Assembly (NCBI GenBank): GCA_903995115.1
Contig: LR877145.1
Coordinates: 434,001-498,000, forward strand
Direction: 5' to 3'
Length of the DNA: 64,000 nucleotides
Source of the DNA: Angomonas deanei
Lineage: Eukaryota; Euglenozoa; Kinetoplastea; Trypanosomatida; Trypanosomatidae
The notes under the pieces were generated by a model, which worked only from the letters and a program-made list of their open reading frames with translations, was not told where the DNA came from and did not search any database. How positions within the stretch are numbered: the stretch's first letter is position 1; each line of letters starts with the position of its first letter. The translations under genes were made by a program, and so were the position numbers. Shown here one piece after another: positions 1 to 10,300 of this stretch.

Positions 1-158
1 ACGGCGAAAAATAAGAAAAGCACGGTGAGAAATAATAGCTGCTTCGAAGAACGAGAAAGAGAAAAAAAGAAACAAAAAAAAAAAAATCAGTCAGCGTAAT
101 AATGTCGTAATCCCTCTTTTTTTCAAAAAAGGCTTTGTGGTGGTAGATATCGTTCGGC

Positions 159-617
159 CTACCAGGAAGGCCCACCGAAGGGTCCTTGGTTCCCACAGGG
201 GCCGAACTGACCTCCGCCAGGTCCCCCGAACGGCTGCCGGGGTCCACCCTGCGGAGGGAGGAACAGATCATTGTCCGGCTCCCCCGGAAATACGCCACGC
301 TGTGGGCGCATCGGGGGGCCGCCGCCCAGGCCGGGGCGGGTCTCACCAGGGAACATGGGGTCGTACCGGGCATAGCCATCCACTACATCCCCCTGCGGTC
401 TACCCTGAGGGTCAAAGGTTTCCCTGAAGTTGCGTTCGTTCAACAGCATACCGCCGCCGGTGCCGAGGGAACCCCCGGGGAGGAGGTCCGCCTCGCCGTA
501 CCGCTCGCCCGGTGGTCGGAGGGTCACATTGCTAAAGGAAGTGAGGGCGGGCTTGTTAGGGTCCGCTGGGGTCTCACTTTTATTAGAGGGACCCCCGATG
601 GGTGGATTGGGATTCAT
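159..617 (-). CDS. PI31-like proteasome regulator, short form
   Basis: This is a 152-residue Pro/Gly-rich protein. Residues about 80-125 hold the pattern typical of the C-terminal region of PI31/Fub1 proteasome regulators: a GYARYDP stretch, FPGETRPGLGGG, then a GEPDND motif followed by LPP. That domain binds 20S proteasomes. Usual PI31 proteins are about 250-300 residues with an N-terminal FP domain, which is absent here, and the C-terminus (GPSW) is not a clear HbYX motif. The start is the ATG at 617; an A-run on the plus strand lies just upstream. Family membership rests on motif memory, and a simple Gly/Pro-rich protein is the alternative. Confidence 0.72.
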   Translation of the reverse strand: MNPNPPIGGPSNKSETPADPNKPALTSFSNVTLRPPGERYGEADLLPGGSLGTGGGMLLNERNFRETFDPQGRPQGDVVDGYARYDPMFPGETRPGLGGGPPMRPQRGVFPGEPDNDLFLPPQGGPRQPFGGPGGGQFGPCGNQGPFGGPSW

Positions 618-895
618 TGCTAATTATGGGAGGAAAAAAAACTAAAACTGGGAAAGAAAAAAAGCGAGTCAATGATTGTGCGGGTTTCCATTCGCATTGT
701 CATATTAGCATGGAGCAAGACCCGTTGAAACAGACCAAAAAAAAAACATTATTATCATACATCTCAAATGAACAGAATACAAGGTTTGGAAAAAGAAAAC
801 ATATTCATCAAAAAGCTTTGGTGAAAAAAAAAAAAAAAATGTACAGTATTGCTATAAAGCAAGTTGCAGGAGAAGAAATAAATTTTGTTTTGGGG

Positions 896-3241
896 TTAAC
901 AGATTTGTTGTTGTTCTGAAATTGTCTTTTTCAGCTGATCTCTTTCCTCGTTGAGCAGTTTTCGCTCTGTCATCATCTTTTCATAAATGAGGTTTCGCTG
1001 CTCCTCCACGGCGTCTGCGGCCTTTCGCTTCTCGAACAGGTCCGCGGTGGTTCTAAGTTTGCAGAACTCATCCACCCGTTTCTTTTTCCGAACGGCGTAC
1101 AACTTTTCTTCAATCTCCTCTCGCTCCTTTTCTTTCCGAAGCGCCAACTCCAGCTCGCGCTCCTTCTGTGCCTCAGCGTAGGCCGCCTCGTGTTCCTGCT
1201 GGGTGCGTATCACCTTCGCCTTGAACTCCTCCTCTTTCTGTTCCTCCTTCAGCCTCGCCAGCTCCCGTCGCTGCTCTTTTTCTTCCTCTTCTCTGGCACG
1301 GGTGAGGCGCTTCTCCTGTCGCTCGCGCTCAAACTCCTCCAGCCGCTTCTCGACCTCTCGCTGTCGTGCGAGCGCCACCTCCCGCACCCGCTGTTCCTCC
1401 TCGTCGGCACGTCGTCTGGCCTCCTCCCTCGCCCTCGCCGCCTTCTCCTGGCGGACTAGCATCTCTGCGTGTTCGGCCGCGATGCGGTCTTGCCGCTCTT
1501 GGGTGAGTCGCTCTAACTTTTCTTCCTTTTCACGGCGCTTCTCCTCCGCGGCCTCGGCCTGTGCCTTTTGCACCTCCGCGTTACGCTCGAGACGACGGAG
1601 GCGCTCCTCCTCCTTGGCCTCCCGGTTAAGGCGCCGTTGCTCCATGAGCCGCTCCTGGGCCTCCTCCCTCTGCTTGCTCCGCTCCTCCGCGAGGGCGATG
1701 CGGGTGTCTAGCTGCTGTTGATAAAACTCCTCCATCTCCTTGTTCTTTTGTTTTTGTCGCTCGAGGCGCTCCTCCTGCAGTGCCTTCGCCTCCATCTCCT
1801 TCCGCTTCTTCTCTTCTAGTGCTAGTTGGGCCTCCTCCTCCGCCTGTCGCAGCCGCTCCTCTGCCTCTAGTCGTCTCGCCTGGGTCTCCTTGGCGTACTC
1901 CACCTGCTTCTCCATGCGCACCTTGTTCGTCTCGAACACTTTCCGCTGTCTTTCCTGCCGCTGCAAGAGGGCGGTCGGGGGGTCCGACAGTGCCTTGGGC
2001 GGGGGCGGGTGGTGGAAGGCCTCGATGAGCCGCTCCACGTCTACCTTGGCGCACAGCTCGCGGTAGTCCGCCCTCAGCATACCCAGCAGTCTACTCCGCC
2101 GCTTGGCGTCCCGCTCGGACCTAAACACACTCACCGCCTCTCGCAAGTTCTTCTCGTTGGGTAGCTGATCCTCCGAGACGGACGGCTTCAAGTCCGCCAT
2201 GGAGACACCGTTCCGCAGGCACACCAGTGCGGAGCGAGGGGAGTACAGGGTGGGGACCGTGCCGCCGGTAGGAGAGAGCTGCTCAATGGAGGTGAGGACG
2301 GCGGGTCGTGGTCGCTTCCCAGCCAGCCAGCTCAGGTCGATCCCTTCCATCTCTAACAGGAAGGAGTCCGCGTACTCGTACGGGGGTGTCACCAGCAGAC
2401 GGAGCAGCTCCGCGCACCCTTCCACATCGTTGGACCCGCTCGTCCCTAGCAGCGGTGCCTTGGTCTCCGTGTCCCCCCTCGGTAGCGCCGTATTGCGGGC
2501 TGCCTCGGTGAACTTGAGCCGCGGGTCGAGGGGGTCGGAGGTGGGGGCGGTGGACGCCGGTTTGAAGCTATGCGTGGGCACTGGTGTCTCGCTGCTGGAG
2601 CGTCCCGTGGCGGCCGGCTTGGTGGTTCTACCTGCCGTCCGCACCATGGCACTGCCCAGCGTGGCGGGGGTCGTGTCCTTCACCGGCGGGGCCGACCGGG
2701 CCGACTGTCGTTTCCCCTCCTTGGTAACGCTATTGGCTTTCTTACTAGGGTTGCTCTGTGGCGCGGCGGCTGGCTTGGCGTCCTCGACAGTGCTAGAGTT
2801 ACCGCTGTTCTGGACAGGGACGCTCTTCTCCTTGACAGGCTCTGCCTCCCCGCTCAGAGGGGCGACGCTAGTGCGTGTGGCACTCTTCGTTTCAGCGGCG
2901 GCGGTGGCCAGTGGGACCGGCGTGATGGATCGTGAGTTGGTCTTACCCGATCCCCCTCGGGTGGTTGTATTCTTCTTCTTTTGCTGTCCGTACAGGCGGT
3001 CCACATCCATAGGTTCGTCCAGGGACGGGACACGTCGGTCAAAGTCGGCGTTGAGACTCCGCAGTCCTACCGTGTTGGTAGCGGGACCTAGATGGTGTTT
3101 GTGCAACTCCCCTTCGTACTTTTCATAATCGGTCATGTACTTCACTCGGCTCTTATCGTCGGTTAGTTTAGGAATGTTGGGAAGGAGCATCCCCTGCGTT
3201 TTGGTGTTATCCTGGGGGTTGGGTGGAGCTTTCGATGTCAT
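896..3241 (-). CDS. long charged coiled-coil protein, function unknown
   Basis: A 781-residue protein. Residues 1-90 contain a folded-looking segment (LLPNIPKLTDDKSRV and DEPMDVDRLYGQQ). Residues 90-240 are Ser/Thr/Pro/Ala-rich and probably disordered. Residues about 400-781 are almost continuous Glu/Lys/Arg/Gln/Ala, which implies a long coiled coil or single alpha helix like trichohyalin or cytoskeletal rods. The first ATG is at 3241, preceded by two T-runs on the coding strand; a TTG 9 nt further upstream is not a plausible start. Such proteins in kinetoplastids often belong to the flagellum or cytoskeleton, but nothing here fixes the location. Confidence 0.85.
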   Translation of the reverse strand: MTSKAPPNPQDNTKTQGMLLPNIPKLTDDKSRVKYMTDYEKYEGELHKHHLGPATNTVGLRSLNADFDRRVPSLDEPMDVDRLYGQQKKKNTTTRGGSGKTNSRSITPVPLATAAAETKSATRTSVAPLSGEAEPVKEKSVPVQNSGNSSTVEDAKPAAAPQSNPSKKANSVTKEGKRQSARSAPPVKDTTPATLGSAMVRTAGRTTKPAATGRSSSETPVPTHSFKPASTAPTSDPLDPRLKFTEAARNTALPRGDTETKAPLLGTSGSNDVEGCAELLRLLVTPPYEYADSFLLEMEGIDLSWLAGKRPRPAVLTSIEQLSPTGGTVPTLYSPRSALVCLRNGVSMADLKPSVSEDQLPNEKNLREAVSVFRSERDAKRRSRLLGMLRADYRELCAKVDVERLIEAFHHPPPPKALSDPPTALLQRQERQRKVFETNKVRMEKQVEYAKETQARRLEAEERLRQAEEEAQLALEEKKRKEMEAKALQEERLERQKQKNKEMEEFYQQQLDTRIALAEERSKQREEAQERLMEQRRLNREAKEEERLRRLERNAEVQKAQAEAAEEKRREKEEKLERLTQERQDRIAAEHAEMLVRQEKAARAREEARRRADEEEQRVREVALARQREVEKRLEEFERERQEKRLTRAREEEEKEQRRELARLKEEQKEEEFKAKVIRTQQEHEAAYAEAQKERELELALRKEKEREEIEEKLYAVRKKKRVDEFCKLRTTADLFEKRKAADAVEEQRNLIYEKMMTERKLLNEERDQLKKTISEQQQIC

Positions 3242-3580
3242 CGAAAACAAAAAAAAAAAAGGTACAAAATTTTACAAATAAGGAAGTGAAAAAAAAAAAA
3301 AAGAACTAATGGTACAGATTTTTAATGTGTAATTGTGTGAGAGAAAAGAAATTTAGAAAAAAAAATCCTTTTATGGACTGAGAAGAAAAAAAGAGGGAAA
3401 GAGGGAGAAAGTGAAACTCAGCCAAAAGCAATAAAACGCACAGCGCAAAGTAGTAATATGGTTATAGAGTACATTTCCCTTTTCTTTTTTTTTTTTACAA
3501 TTGTATATGGTACATCCAAATTGGGCTTTACTATAAATCTATTTCCTCTCCGCTCCTTTCTATTATTATTATTATTGTGT
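3242..3580. other. intergenic, T-rich on the coding strand
   Basis: About 340 bases without a convincing gene. It holds several T-runs (read on the minus strand), consistent with the 3' UTR of the actin-like gene and the trans-splicing signal of the coiled-coil gene. I see no RNA gene. Confidence 0.6.
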
Positions 3581-4786
3581 TCAGAAAGCGGTGCGGTGAA
3601 TGATATTTGGCCCATTTTCATCGTAGTCCGCCTTGGTGGTGCAACTATGCGCAAAGTTCGACCCACACGACCACACGGAGCCTCCCGTCCACGCTGCCAC
3701 GGCCCGCTCGGGGAAGGCGACGCACCGGACCGGCGGGTTGTTCCCCCGCCGCGCCACCAGCTCCTTCTGGATCCGCTTCTCCATATCCCGCAGCATGCTG
3801 GTGCCCCCGCCGAGCACGACACTACCGTAGAGGTCATCCTGCACCACCGGGGGGCTGTTCTCCACCACGTTGTCCATCAACTCTAGCCAGCCGGACGGTG
3901 CTAGCTGACAGGGCGGGTTGGTAGTGGCGTACCCCGACGGTGTGCTCGGGCGGGCGGCGCGGTGGGTGTCCCCCTCCAGGAGGGACGGGTCGAACAGACG
4001 CTCTGGGAGCATGAACTGATACTCAAACAGAAACAGCCGTTCATCGTCGGGCAGGGTGTAGGCATCTTCTATCCGGGGTCCCACCTCGCTCAGCTGTCGG
4101 TTGTCCTCCTCCACATTCACCGACACCCGGCAGCACTGCTCCTTCGCCGTGTTCACCAGGTCCCAGTCCTTCTCCGTCGACAGCGTGTACCCCTTCTGTT
4201 TTAGGCAGTGGAAGAGATCGCTGGTGAGGAGGTTCCCCGCCACGTTGGTGGTCCGCATGGACTGGCGCAGGGCTACCCCCTCCACCACCGCCGCCACCGT
4301 CGTCTGACTGGCACCGCTGTCGAGGGAAAGGCCGGTGGTGCGGCCGGTGGAGAACACCGTCGCGCTGGCCGAGTTCAAAAACCCCAAAAGAGGAACGTTA
4401 AAACTTTCAAAAAATAGTTCCGCCACCTTCTCCCGGTCCGGTCTGCTCTGTCCGGCAGGGGACACGTACAGCACCGGGGTCTGCTCCGGTTCCACCTCTA
4501 GTCGATTGTATAGGCTGTAGTAGAGCAGCTCCTCCAGGTCCGCCCAGGACGTCACCCGCCCACCCTCCACGGGGTGTCGCACGGAGAAGAGTCCCTTCTC
4601 GCTCTCCAGCTCACTGCCGGAGACGATATCGCTGCGGTACCCCAGGGTGGTGCTATGCAATCCCTGATGCCGAGGGACCCCAACAGCGGACCGGAATACC
4701 TCTCGTGGTGCCTCCTCTCCACTAAAGCCGCACTTGGTGTGGTACGCCCCTACATCGATCACGGCACTGCGCAACTTGTTGCTCAT
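3581..4786 (-). CDS. actin-like / actin-related protein
   Basis: A 401-residue actin-fold protein. The N-terminus AVIDVGAYHTKCGFSGEEAPREVF aligns with the actin phosphate-1 region (the Asp-Gly-Ser-Gly loop is DVGAYHT here). A phosphate-2-like segment, LSLDSGASQTTV, lies near residue 160, and VVLGGGTSM near residue 335 matches the conserved actin adenosine loop. The end GPNIIHRTAF mirrors the actin C-terminus GPSIVHRKCF. Loop residues differ strongly from true actin, so polymerisation or ATP hydrolysis cannot be assumed. The start is the ATG at 4786 (MSNKL); the frame is open upstream, but no actin similarity exists there. I cannot assign an ARP class. Confidence 0.9.
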   Translation of the reverse strand: MSNKLRSAVIDVGAYHTKCGFSGEEAPREVFRSAVGVPRHQGLHSTTLGYRSDIVSGSELESEKGLFSVRHPVEGGRVTSWADLEELLYYSLYNRLEVEPEQTPVLYVSPAGQSRPDREKVAELFFESFNVPLLGFLNSASATVFSTGRTTGLSLDSGASQTTVAAVVEGVALRQSMRTTNVAGNLLTSDLFHCLKQKGYTLSTEKDWDLVNTAKEQCCRVSVNVEEDNRQLSEVGPRIEDAYTLPDDERLFLFEYQFMLPERLFDPSLLEGDTHRAARPSTPSGYATTNPPCQLAPSGWLELMDNVVENSPPVVQDDLYGSVVLGGGTSMLRDMEKRIQKELVARRGNNPPVRCVAFPERAVAAWTGGSVWSCGSNFAHSCTTKADYDENGPNIIHRTAF

Positions 4787-5105
4787 TAGGAAACTACCTA
4801 TTGTATTCCGCTGAAACAGAAAAAAAAGTGGGGAGTAATGAGAAGAGATGACTAAAAAGGGAAACAGCAATTGGTGTAACAAAAGCAAGGACGGTTTGTT
4901 TACTGCCAGCGATCATTTCTTGTTTTCATAAAGTTTGAGTAGAATTAAACAAACAGAAGAAAAAAAAAAAGTTTTTTTTCTCTTTTTTTACTATATTGTA
5001 CACCTATTTAATACTTGTTGCTAATCTGTCCTACTAGAAAATAAAAACATCTAATCTACAACTACGGGGCAGAAACTTCTTTTGTGGCTATTTTTTTTTT
5101 TTTTT
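4787..5105. other. intergenic, no gene seen
   Basis: About 320 bases of AT-rich sequence with long A/T runs (around 4961-4990 and 5091-5107). It fits the 3' UTR of the next gene and the splice/polyadenylation region. I found no structured RNA. Confidence 0.6.
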
Positions 5106-5576
5106 TTACTCCTTCTTGGGTGTGAATATACCAGAGCGGCTAGTATACCCTACCGGTGCCTCAAAAATAGCCGGCTGCTCCACCTCCCCGAGAGAGTTCT
5201 TGATCGTATCCTTGTGGTACTCAAATATCTGGCCCATCTCCGAGTTACGTTGAAATAGCTGATCATCACTGTAACCTCCGAGCACCTGTCTGCTGTGGGC
5301 GCTGACACCGTCCTTTGGGGTACGGAAGCAGGCATAGTAGGTGAAGCCGGCGAGGAGCATGGTGGCGATGGTGAAGAAGGCCTGATCGGGGAAGAGCAGC
5401 ATCTTGAACATTAAATCTTCCACAAATAGTCGCTGACCTCTCTGGATGGAGGCCACACGGGCATGTGCGTTCTGATTATTGTTACGGTAGAGGTTACCCT
5501 TCTCAGATGGGCGGACACCAGGGGACATGGCGTGGAGATAGGGGACCATCAGGTAGGCGCTGGAGCGACGGAGCAT
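5106..5576 (-). CDS. small single-pass membrane protein, possibly mitochondrial
   Basis: A 156-residue protein. The N-terminus (MLRRSSAYLMVPYLHAM) is basic and amphipathic like a mitochondrial presequence. One hydrophobic span, FFTIATMLLAGFTYYACF, lies at about residues 67-84. The rest is soluble and charged and ends in PKKE. The shape resembles small accessory subunits of respiratory complexes, but I recognise no family. The start is the ATG at 5576; a T-rich tract precedes it on the coding strand. Confidence 0.82.
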   Translation of the reverse strand: MLRRSSAYLMVPYLHAMSPGVRPSEKGNLYRNNNQNAHARVASIQRGQRLFVEDLMFKMLLFPDQAFFTIATMLLAGFTYYACFRTPKDGVSAHSRQVLGGYSDDQLFQRNSEMGQIFEYHKDTIKNSLGEVEQPAIFEAPVGYTSRSGIFTPKKE

Positions 5577-5841
5577 TTTCGTATGTGTATTATTTTTTTT
5601 TTGTTATTACTATTCTACTTTTTTTGGTTGTGGATCAGAAAAGAATGAAGGGAAAAAGACGCGTAGTACAGGGTGTTACTTTCTTTTCTTATCGTTCACT
5701 AAAGATTGTATTATTGTGGTTGACCCTGTTTGTTACAGCGCATTCGTGATTTTGTATTTATCATCCTTTTTGTATCTACATAAAGTGAAATAGTACAGAA
5801 GTAGGGCATATAAAGAGAGAATCTTCCTAATTTTTTTTTTT

Positions 5842-7062
5842 TTAGATGTATCCTTTCGCTGTCGCCGCATTCTTGAACTGCTCAATCCCACATAAACCAT
5901 TCTTCGCATTAGCGTTGAATACTTCATCAATCTGACCATCCGACATGCCGAACCCACACTTGTGGCAGAGCGCGCGTATACCCTCCAGGTCCCTCCCTCC
6001 TGCAAAGTACTTGGACTGTACTCCCAGACTCACATAGTGAGAGGGGTTCACTAGTTGCGGCGCGGTCGCCTCGTCCCCCATCACGTCCGTCTGGATCACC
6101 GTCCGGCCGTGGGCGTCCTCGGTGTAGGTAACCCCCATGCCTCCCTGGCCGGAGAACTTGCTACTGATCTGTCGATTGTCCTCTGCCTTGCGGTTCTGCA
6201 GCATGCGGGCGCGGCTGCTGCCCGTTGCATCTAGCGTCACGTCCTCCCCTGCCCGGTTAGGGTCTACGGTCCAGGAGGAGAGTAGCTGATCTACCGACGG
6301 CTCCGGGGTCTTTTGCTTGCGCGAGACGGCCTTGGGGTCCCACTCCTCTGGGTTATCGAATCCATACGGCTTCGACTTCCCCAGCTCCGCCTTGGAGATG
6401 GAGTCGTAGTCCTTCATGATGCGGGGAATCAGCTGCGTCTCACCGCTAGTGGCCAGCGCCTCCTGGGCACTCTGCCCCTTGTCGCTGTGGGCACCGAAGC
6501 GGTGCTGGGTGGGGTTCACCCCTTTGCTCTCCCAGTCGTAGTTGCGGTTGAGCTGCTGGCCAGCGGGGTGCACCACGTCCACGTCTCGCATCGCATTCAT
6601 CGTCGCCTTCGCCGACTCGCTCTTGGCGGTGGGGACGCCGAACCCTTCGTGGGGGGTCTCCACCGGGTTCGCGGAGAGGGGCCCACGGCCGAGGGGACGC
6701 TGCTGGCTGCTCTTGTAGTTCTTTTCCCGCATCTCGTCAGTCCTCGCGGTCGCCTTGTCCACGTGTTCCCCAGGCTTCAGGCATTGGTCGATGCCTTCTC
6801 CTTTGGCACCTTTACGACCGTAAATGGCTTCCGTGTCGGCCGGGGCGTCGTTGGCCTTCCCCCAGTGGCGGCTCTGCTCCCCCACCTCGGGGCCCCTGTG
6901 CTGGTGTGCCTTGATGTTGGTGGGGGTCACCGCCCCTTGCGGGTTGTAGCTAGAGGTGAGGTCCGCGACGCCGGCCGACTCGTAATCTCCGTGGACACCG
7001 GCCGGTCGGATCTGAGGTGCGTTTCGCTGCAGACGGTCGTTTGTGGAGGCGTAGTAGGACAT
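5842..7062 (-). CDS. EFHB/CFAP21-like flagellar protein
   Basis: A 406-residue protein. The middle carries short repeated motifs typical of ciliary microtubule-associated proteins: FGVPTAKSESA, HRFGAHSDKG and KPYGFDNPEEW. The last 65 residues resemble the C-terminal EF-hand-like region of EFHB (CFAP21), with the order aromatic-rich KYFAGG, helix EGIRALCHKCG, then GQIDEVFNANAKNGLCGIEQF. Classic acidic calcium ligands are mostly missing. EFHB is known as an axonemal microtubule inner protein, so a flagellar location is inferred. The start is the ATG at 7062 (MSYYAST); the upstream extension of the frame is hydrophobic and unlike the protein. Confidence 0.8.
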   Translation of the reverse strand: MSYYASTNDRLQRNAPQIRPAGVHGDYESAGVADLTSSYNPQGAVTPTNIKAHQHRGPEVGEQSRHWGKANDAPADTEAIYGRKGAKGEGIDQCLKPGEHVDKATARTDEMREKNYKSSQQRPLGRGPLSANPVETPHEGFGVPTAKSESAKATMNAMRDVDVVHPAGQQLNRNYDWESKGVNPTQHRFGAHSDKGQSAQEALATSGETQLIPRIMKDYDSISKAELGKSKPYGFDNPEEWDPKAVSRKQKTPEPSVDQLLSSWTVDPNRAGEDVTLDATGSSRARMLQNRKAEDNRQISSKFSGQGGMGVTYTEDAHGRTVIQTDVMGDEATAPQLVNPSHYVSLGVQSKYFAGGRDLEGIRALCHKCGFGMSDGQIDEVFNANAKNGLCGIEQFKNAATAKGYI

Positions 7063-7377
7063 TTCAAAGGATGTTAACTGGGTGAGATCAACGATATTCA
7101 CTACACTTTTGTTCAAGAAAATAAAAAGAGAGAAAGAGAAGTACAAAAGTGGACAGCGGTGTGGTACGGTGGTTGTACACGCAACGATCACAGTTCAAAC
7201 AATGCACTGATAAATCCAGCAATGTACACGCGCGGGGGAATAAGAAAAAAAGGTAGCAAAATGAGTACGGTGGTCACTCCATTTTATTGATATAAAAAGT
7301 CATTCTCGTAGGAACGCTTTAAAGTGAATTTCTGTGAGTGCGGTGAAATGGGAAAGAAAGAAGAAAAAAGCCTTCCC
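7063..7377. other. intergenic, no gene seen
   Basis: About 315 bases between the EFHB-like gene and the end of the Piezo-like gene. The sequence is A/G-rich on the plus strand, hence pyrimidine-rich on the coding strand, as expected for a trans-splicing region. Nothing else stands out. Confidence 0.55.
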
Positions 7378-10300
7378 TCACTCACGGTTTGCTTGATCGG
7401 TCTGGGGCCTCTCAGCTGTTGCTTCGACGGCCACCTCTGTTGTCTCCCCATAACTATTGGACTTGAGCCCCGTCACCGTCAGCAGTCTCTCCGGTGAGCG
7501 CAGCAGATCAATCAAGTCAAGGTACACGCGATGCTCCACGACGAGCTCGCCGGCCTCCCTGGCCGTCTGGATACACTGGATCACCTGCAGGAGTGGGATG
7601 GGATCGGTCATGTCGGACAGTACGACCTGCTGGGCCTTGCCCGTCATCATGGACCGCAGGAGTCGGCCGAATGCCAACACAAACGTGGTGTAGAGGGCTA
7701 CCAAACCAAACTTGTTAAGAAAGGAAAGACCCACCACGACGTTGTCGGAGAGAAAGACAAGATACATGGGTGTGGCATCGGTGGTATTGTACACCGGGGC
7801 ACTTTCGTCGTAGTTGAAAGCCTTGCATCCAATGCCGCTAGTCAGGCAGCTCCACTCCGCGTAGTTGTCCTTCTCTCGTGGGATGTTGCCGCGTGTGAAG
7901 AGCGGGTCGCAGGTGGAGCACCAGTACAGGACGCGCTGACCGAGCAGAGGGTCCCGTGCCTGCCGTAGCTGAAGGCTGCAGTTCACGTAGTTGAGTGGAT
8001 CGCTGGACCGGGGGTAGAACCCTACGCTGGAGGGACGGTTGAGGACGAAAGGAGTGTAAAACCACAGCAGCTCCACTGGTCGATGAAAGGTGTGATTCAC
8101 CAATAAGTTTAGCAGATCTGCCGCGGTGCTTGCCGTCACTGGCCACTGCGTGGAGGTCAACTGTGTAAGGCTGCTCGATGCGGCGCTTGCCGTCCGCACC
8201 ACTTCAATCTCCTGCACAATGGAGACCGTGGCGGACTCGTTGACTACCAATTCTAATTTTCGCTGCATTTCATTAAACAAATCGGGACTGATGCGCCACA
8301 CGTCACTCCCGCAAGTGCTGAACTGTGCGAGTTGTACTTTTTTCTCTTTTTGCTCAATCCCGTAGGAGGTGAGACTGGGACGGGTCCGCACGATCCAGGT
8401 CGGCCAGCTCTCCGGCAGTGGCATCGTGTGGTCCAGGCTGGCGGTGAAGAAGGGACTGAACCCGTCGAACGACAGACTGAACTTTGCCTGCCGCACCTCG
8501 TTGCTGCTGACGGAGGGGTTCAGGCTGGAGTAGTACCACAACGGGGCTAGCAGGGCGAGGAGGATAAGCCCCGCGCGGGTCACCCCAGCGGACCACTTGC
8601 TGCTCGGCTGCACCGGGGAGCCCAGCGTACGGGGCGGCTGACGGCTGGCCCCCGCACACACGTCCACCCGCCGCCGGTAGACATGGTCGTACACGTCCTC
8701 CACCTTCAGGTACTCGTTCAGCTCGAGGGAGGTGTGCTCCAGGGACCAGTCCAACAGCGTGCGGCACTCCCAGAGGAAGGGGATCGCCCGGAAGAGGCTG
8801 TAACACCAGGTGAGGAACTTTACTTGAGGCCGCGTGGAAAAGGGGTCTGGGCGGCGGTGAAGGGGGAATCCTTTCCGAACTTGTAGGACAGAAAAGTAAA
8901 CCTCCGCCACCTTCACGAGAAAGAGAATGTTTCCAAACACCAACGAGGACGGCGCCCCGTATCGCCAGACCCAGTAGACAGTGCAATAAGCAACGTAGAC
9001 GACAATGTTAAGAATCACCTTTGCGGACTGCAGTCGTCGCACGTAGAGGGCTCGCTCCACCACAAGGAGCGCCACCGCCACCGTCACCATGAGCACCATC
9101 TTTGCGGGAAGCAAGTTATTTTCTACATTCTCCTGAATCGTAACGGAGTGGCCACCCGCCATGTTGCCGTAGCCGACCACCACCACCACAATGGAGATCA
9201 TGTTCAGGAGGGTGTACCACACATAGACCTCCTCCCCGACCCCGCAGACCGAGATGAGGTTGGACCAATAGTCGGAGACCGACTTGGCAAAACGGGTGGT
9301 ACAATGCAGGTACGCCTTCGCCTCCTCCGCGGCAATCCGCACCGACAAGTCACTCTCGTCGTCCTCTACGCTCACTACATCGTCTTCACTGTTGTCTACC
9401 ATCTCCAGTTCATCATTCGGGGGCAATGGCTCCGTCTCCTCGCGTAACTGACGGTCGACGTCGTCATTGTTGTAGACCCCATTGGATACGCAAATAAACT
9501 GATGAAACACGACGGCGATGAAGGTAATGTAATCCATTCCGAAAGAAAACTTGGTCTCTCGCTCCTCACCGCCGTCCTCCTCTCCGACGGACGACACCCG
9601 AACCAGCAGCCGTGAGAGAATCATGGACGCCAACTCCGATGGAGGGTGCTCCACCAAGACGAGTTGCACCACCGTTTTGAGGAGAATCCCTGTTGTGATG
9701 TACAAGAGCAGAAACTGATACGTCGCACGGGGCGCGTAAGGGTTGTACGCGAGGGGGACCGCAAGAATATAAAGAAGGGCACCCAGCTCATAGGCACACC
9801 CTGTCAGAAGGGCGTTCAGCAGCGCGCTCAACACCACCAGCGTAACAGTGTGGTGCTCCAGAAACTTCTTGAAGACAAACCCCAACGTCCTCAACGATGA
9901 AGAGAGGTCAGAGGAGTGTTGGAGCACATGCGCCTTTAGCACCACCGGCTCGTAGGTGTGAGATGCCAGCAAGAGGGCACACTCCTGTACAGCGGCACGT
10001 ACCACATCGCCGGCAGACTCCTTACGCCGTGCCGTGGTCGGCGGGGAGGACGGGGGAGGGGATGCCCCCGTAGGGGAGGTGCGACCCTCCCGCAACTGGG
10101 CGATACGAGCATGCAGAACTTTTTCGTAATCTCTCGCCGCCTGTAGCGCCGCCTCATTCTCTTTTTTCAAACGGAGCTGACGTTCATTAAATCGTCTCTG
10201 TCGCTCGATTACCTCGAAATACAGATTCTGAAGAATGTTCCCGTAAATAAAACTGTTGTACAATTTTGTTTGCAAAAACACCAAAAATAGCACCACGACA

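Noticed and set aside
896-3250. An extended start for the coiled-coil protein at 3250
   Set aside because: The codon there is TTG; the ATG three codons later at 3241 follows the splice signal. The same reasoning set the starts of the GT25-like, cysteine synthase, SRP receptor and J-like genes.
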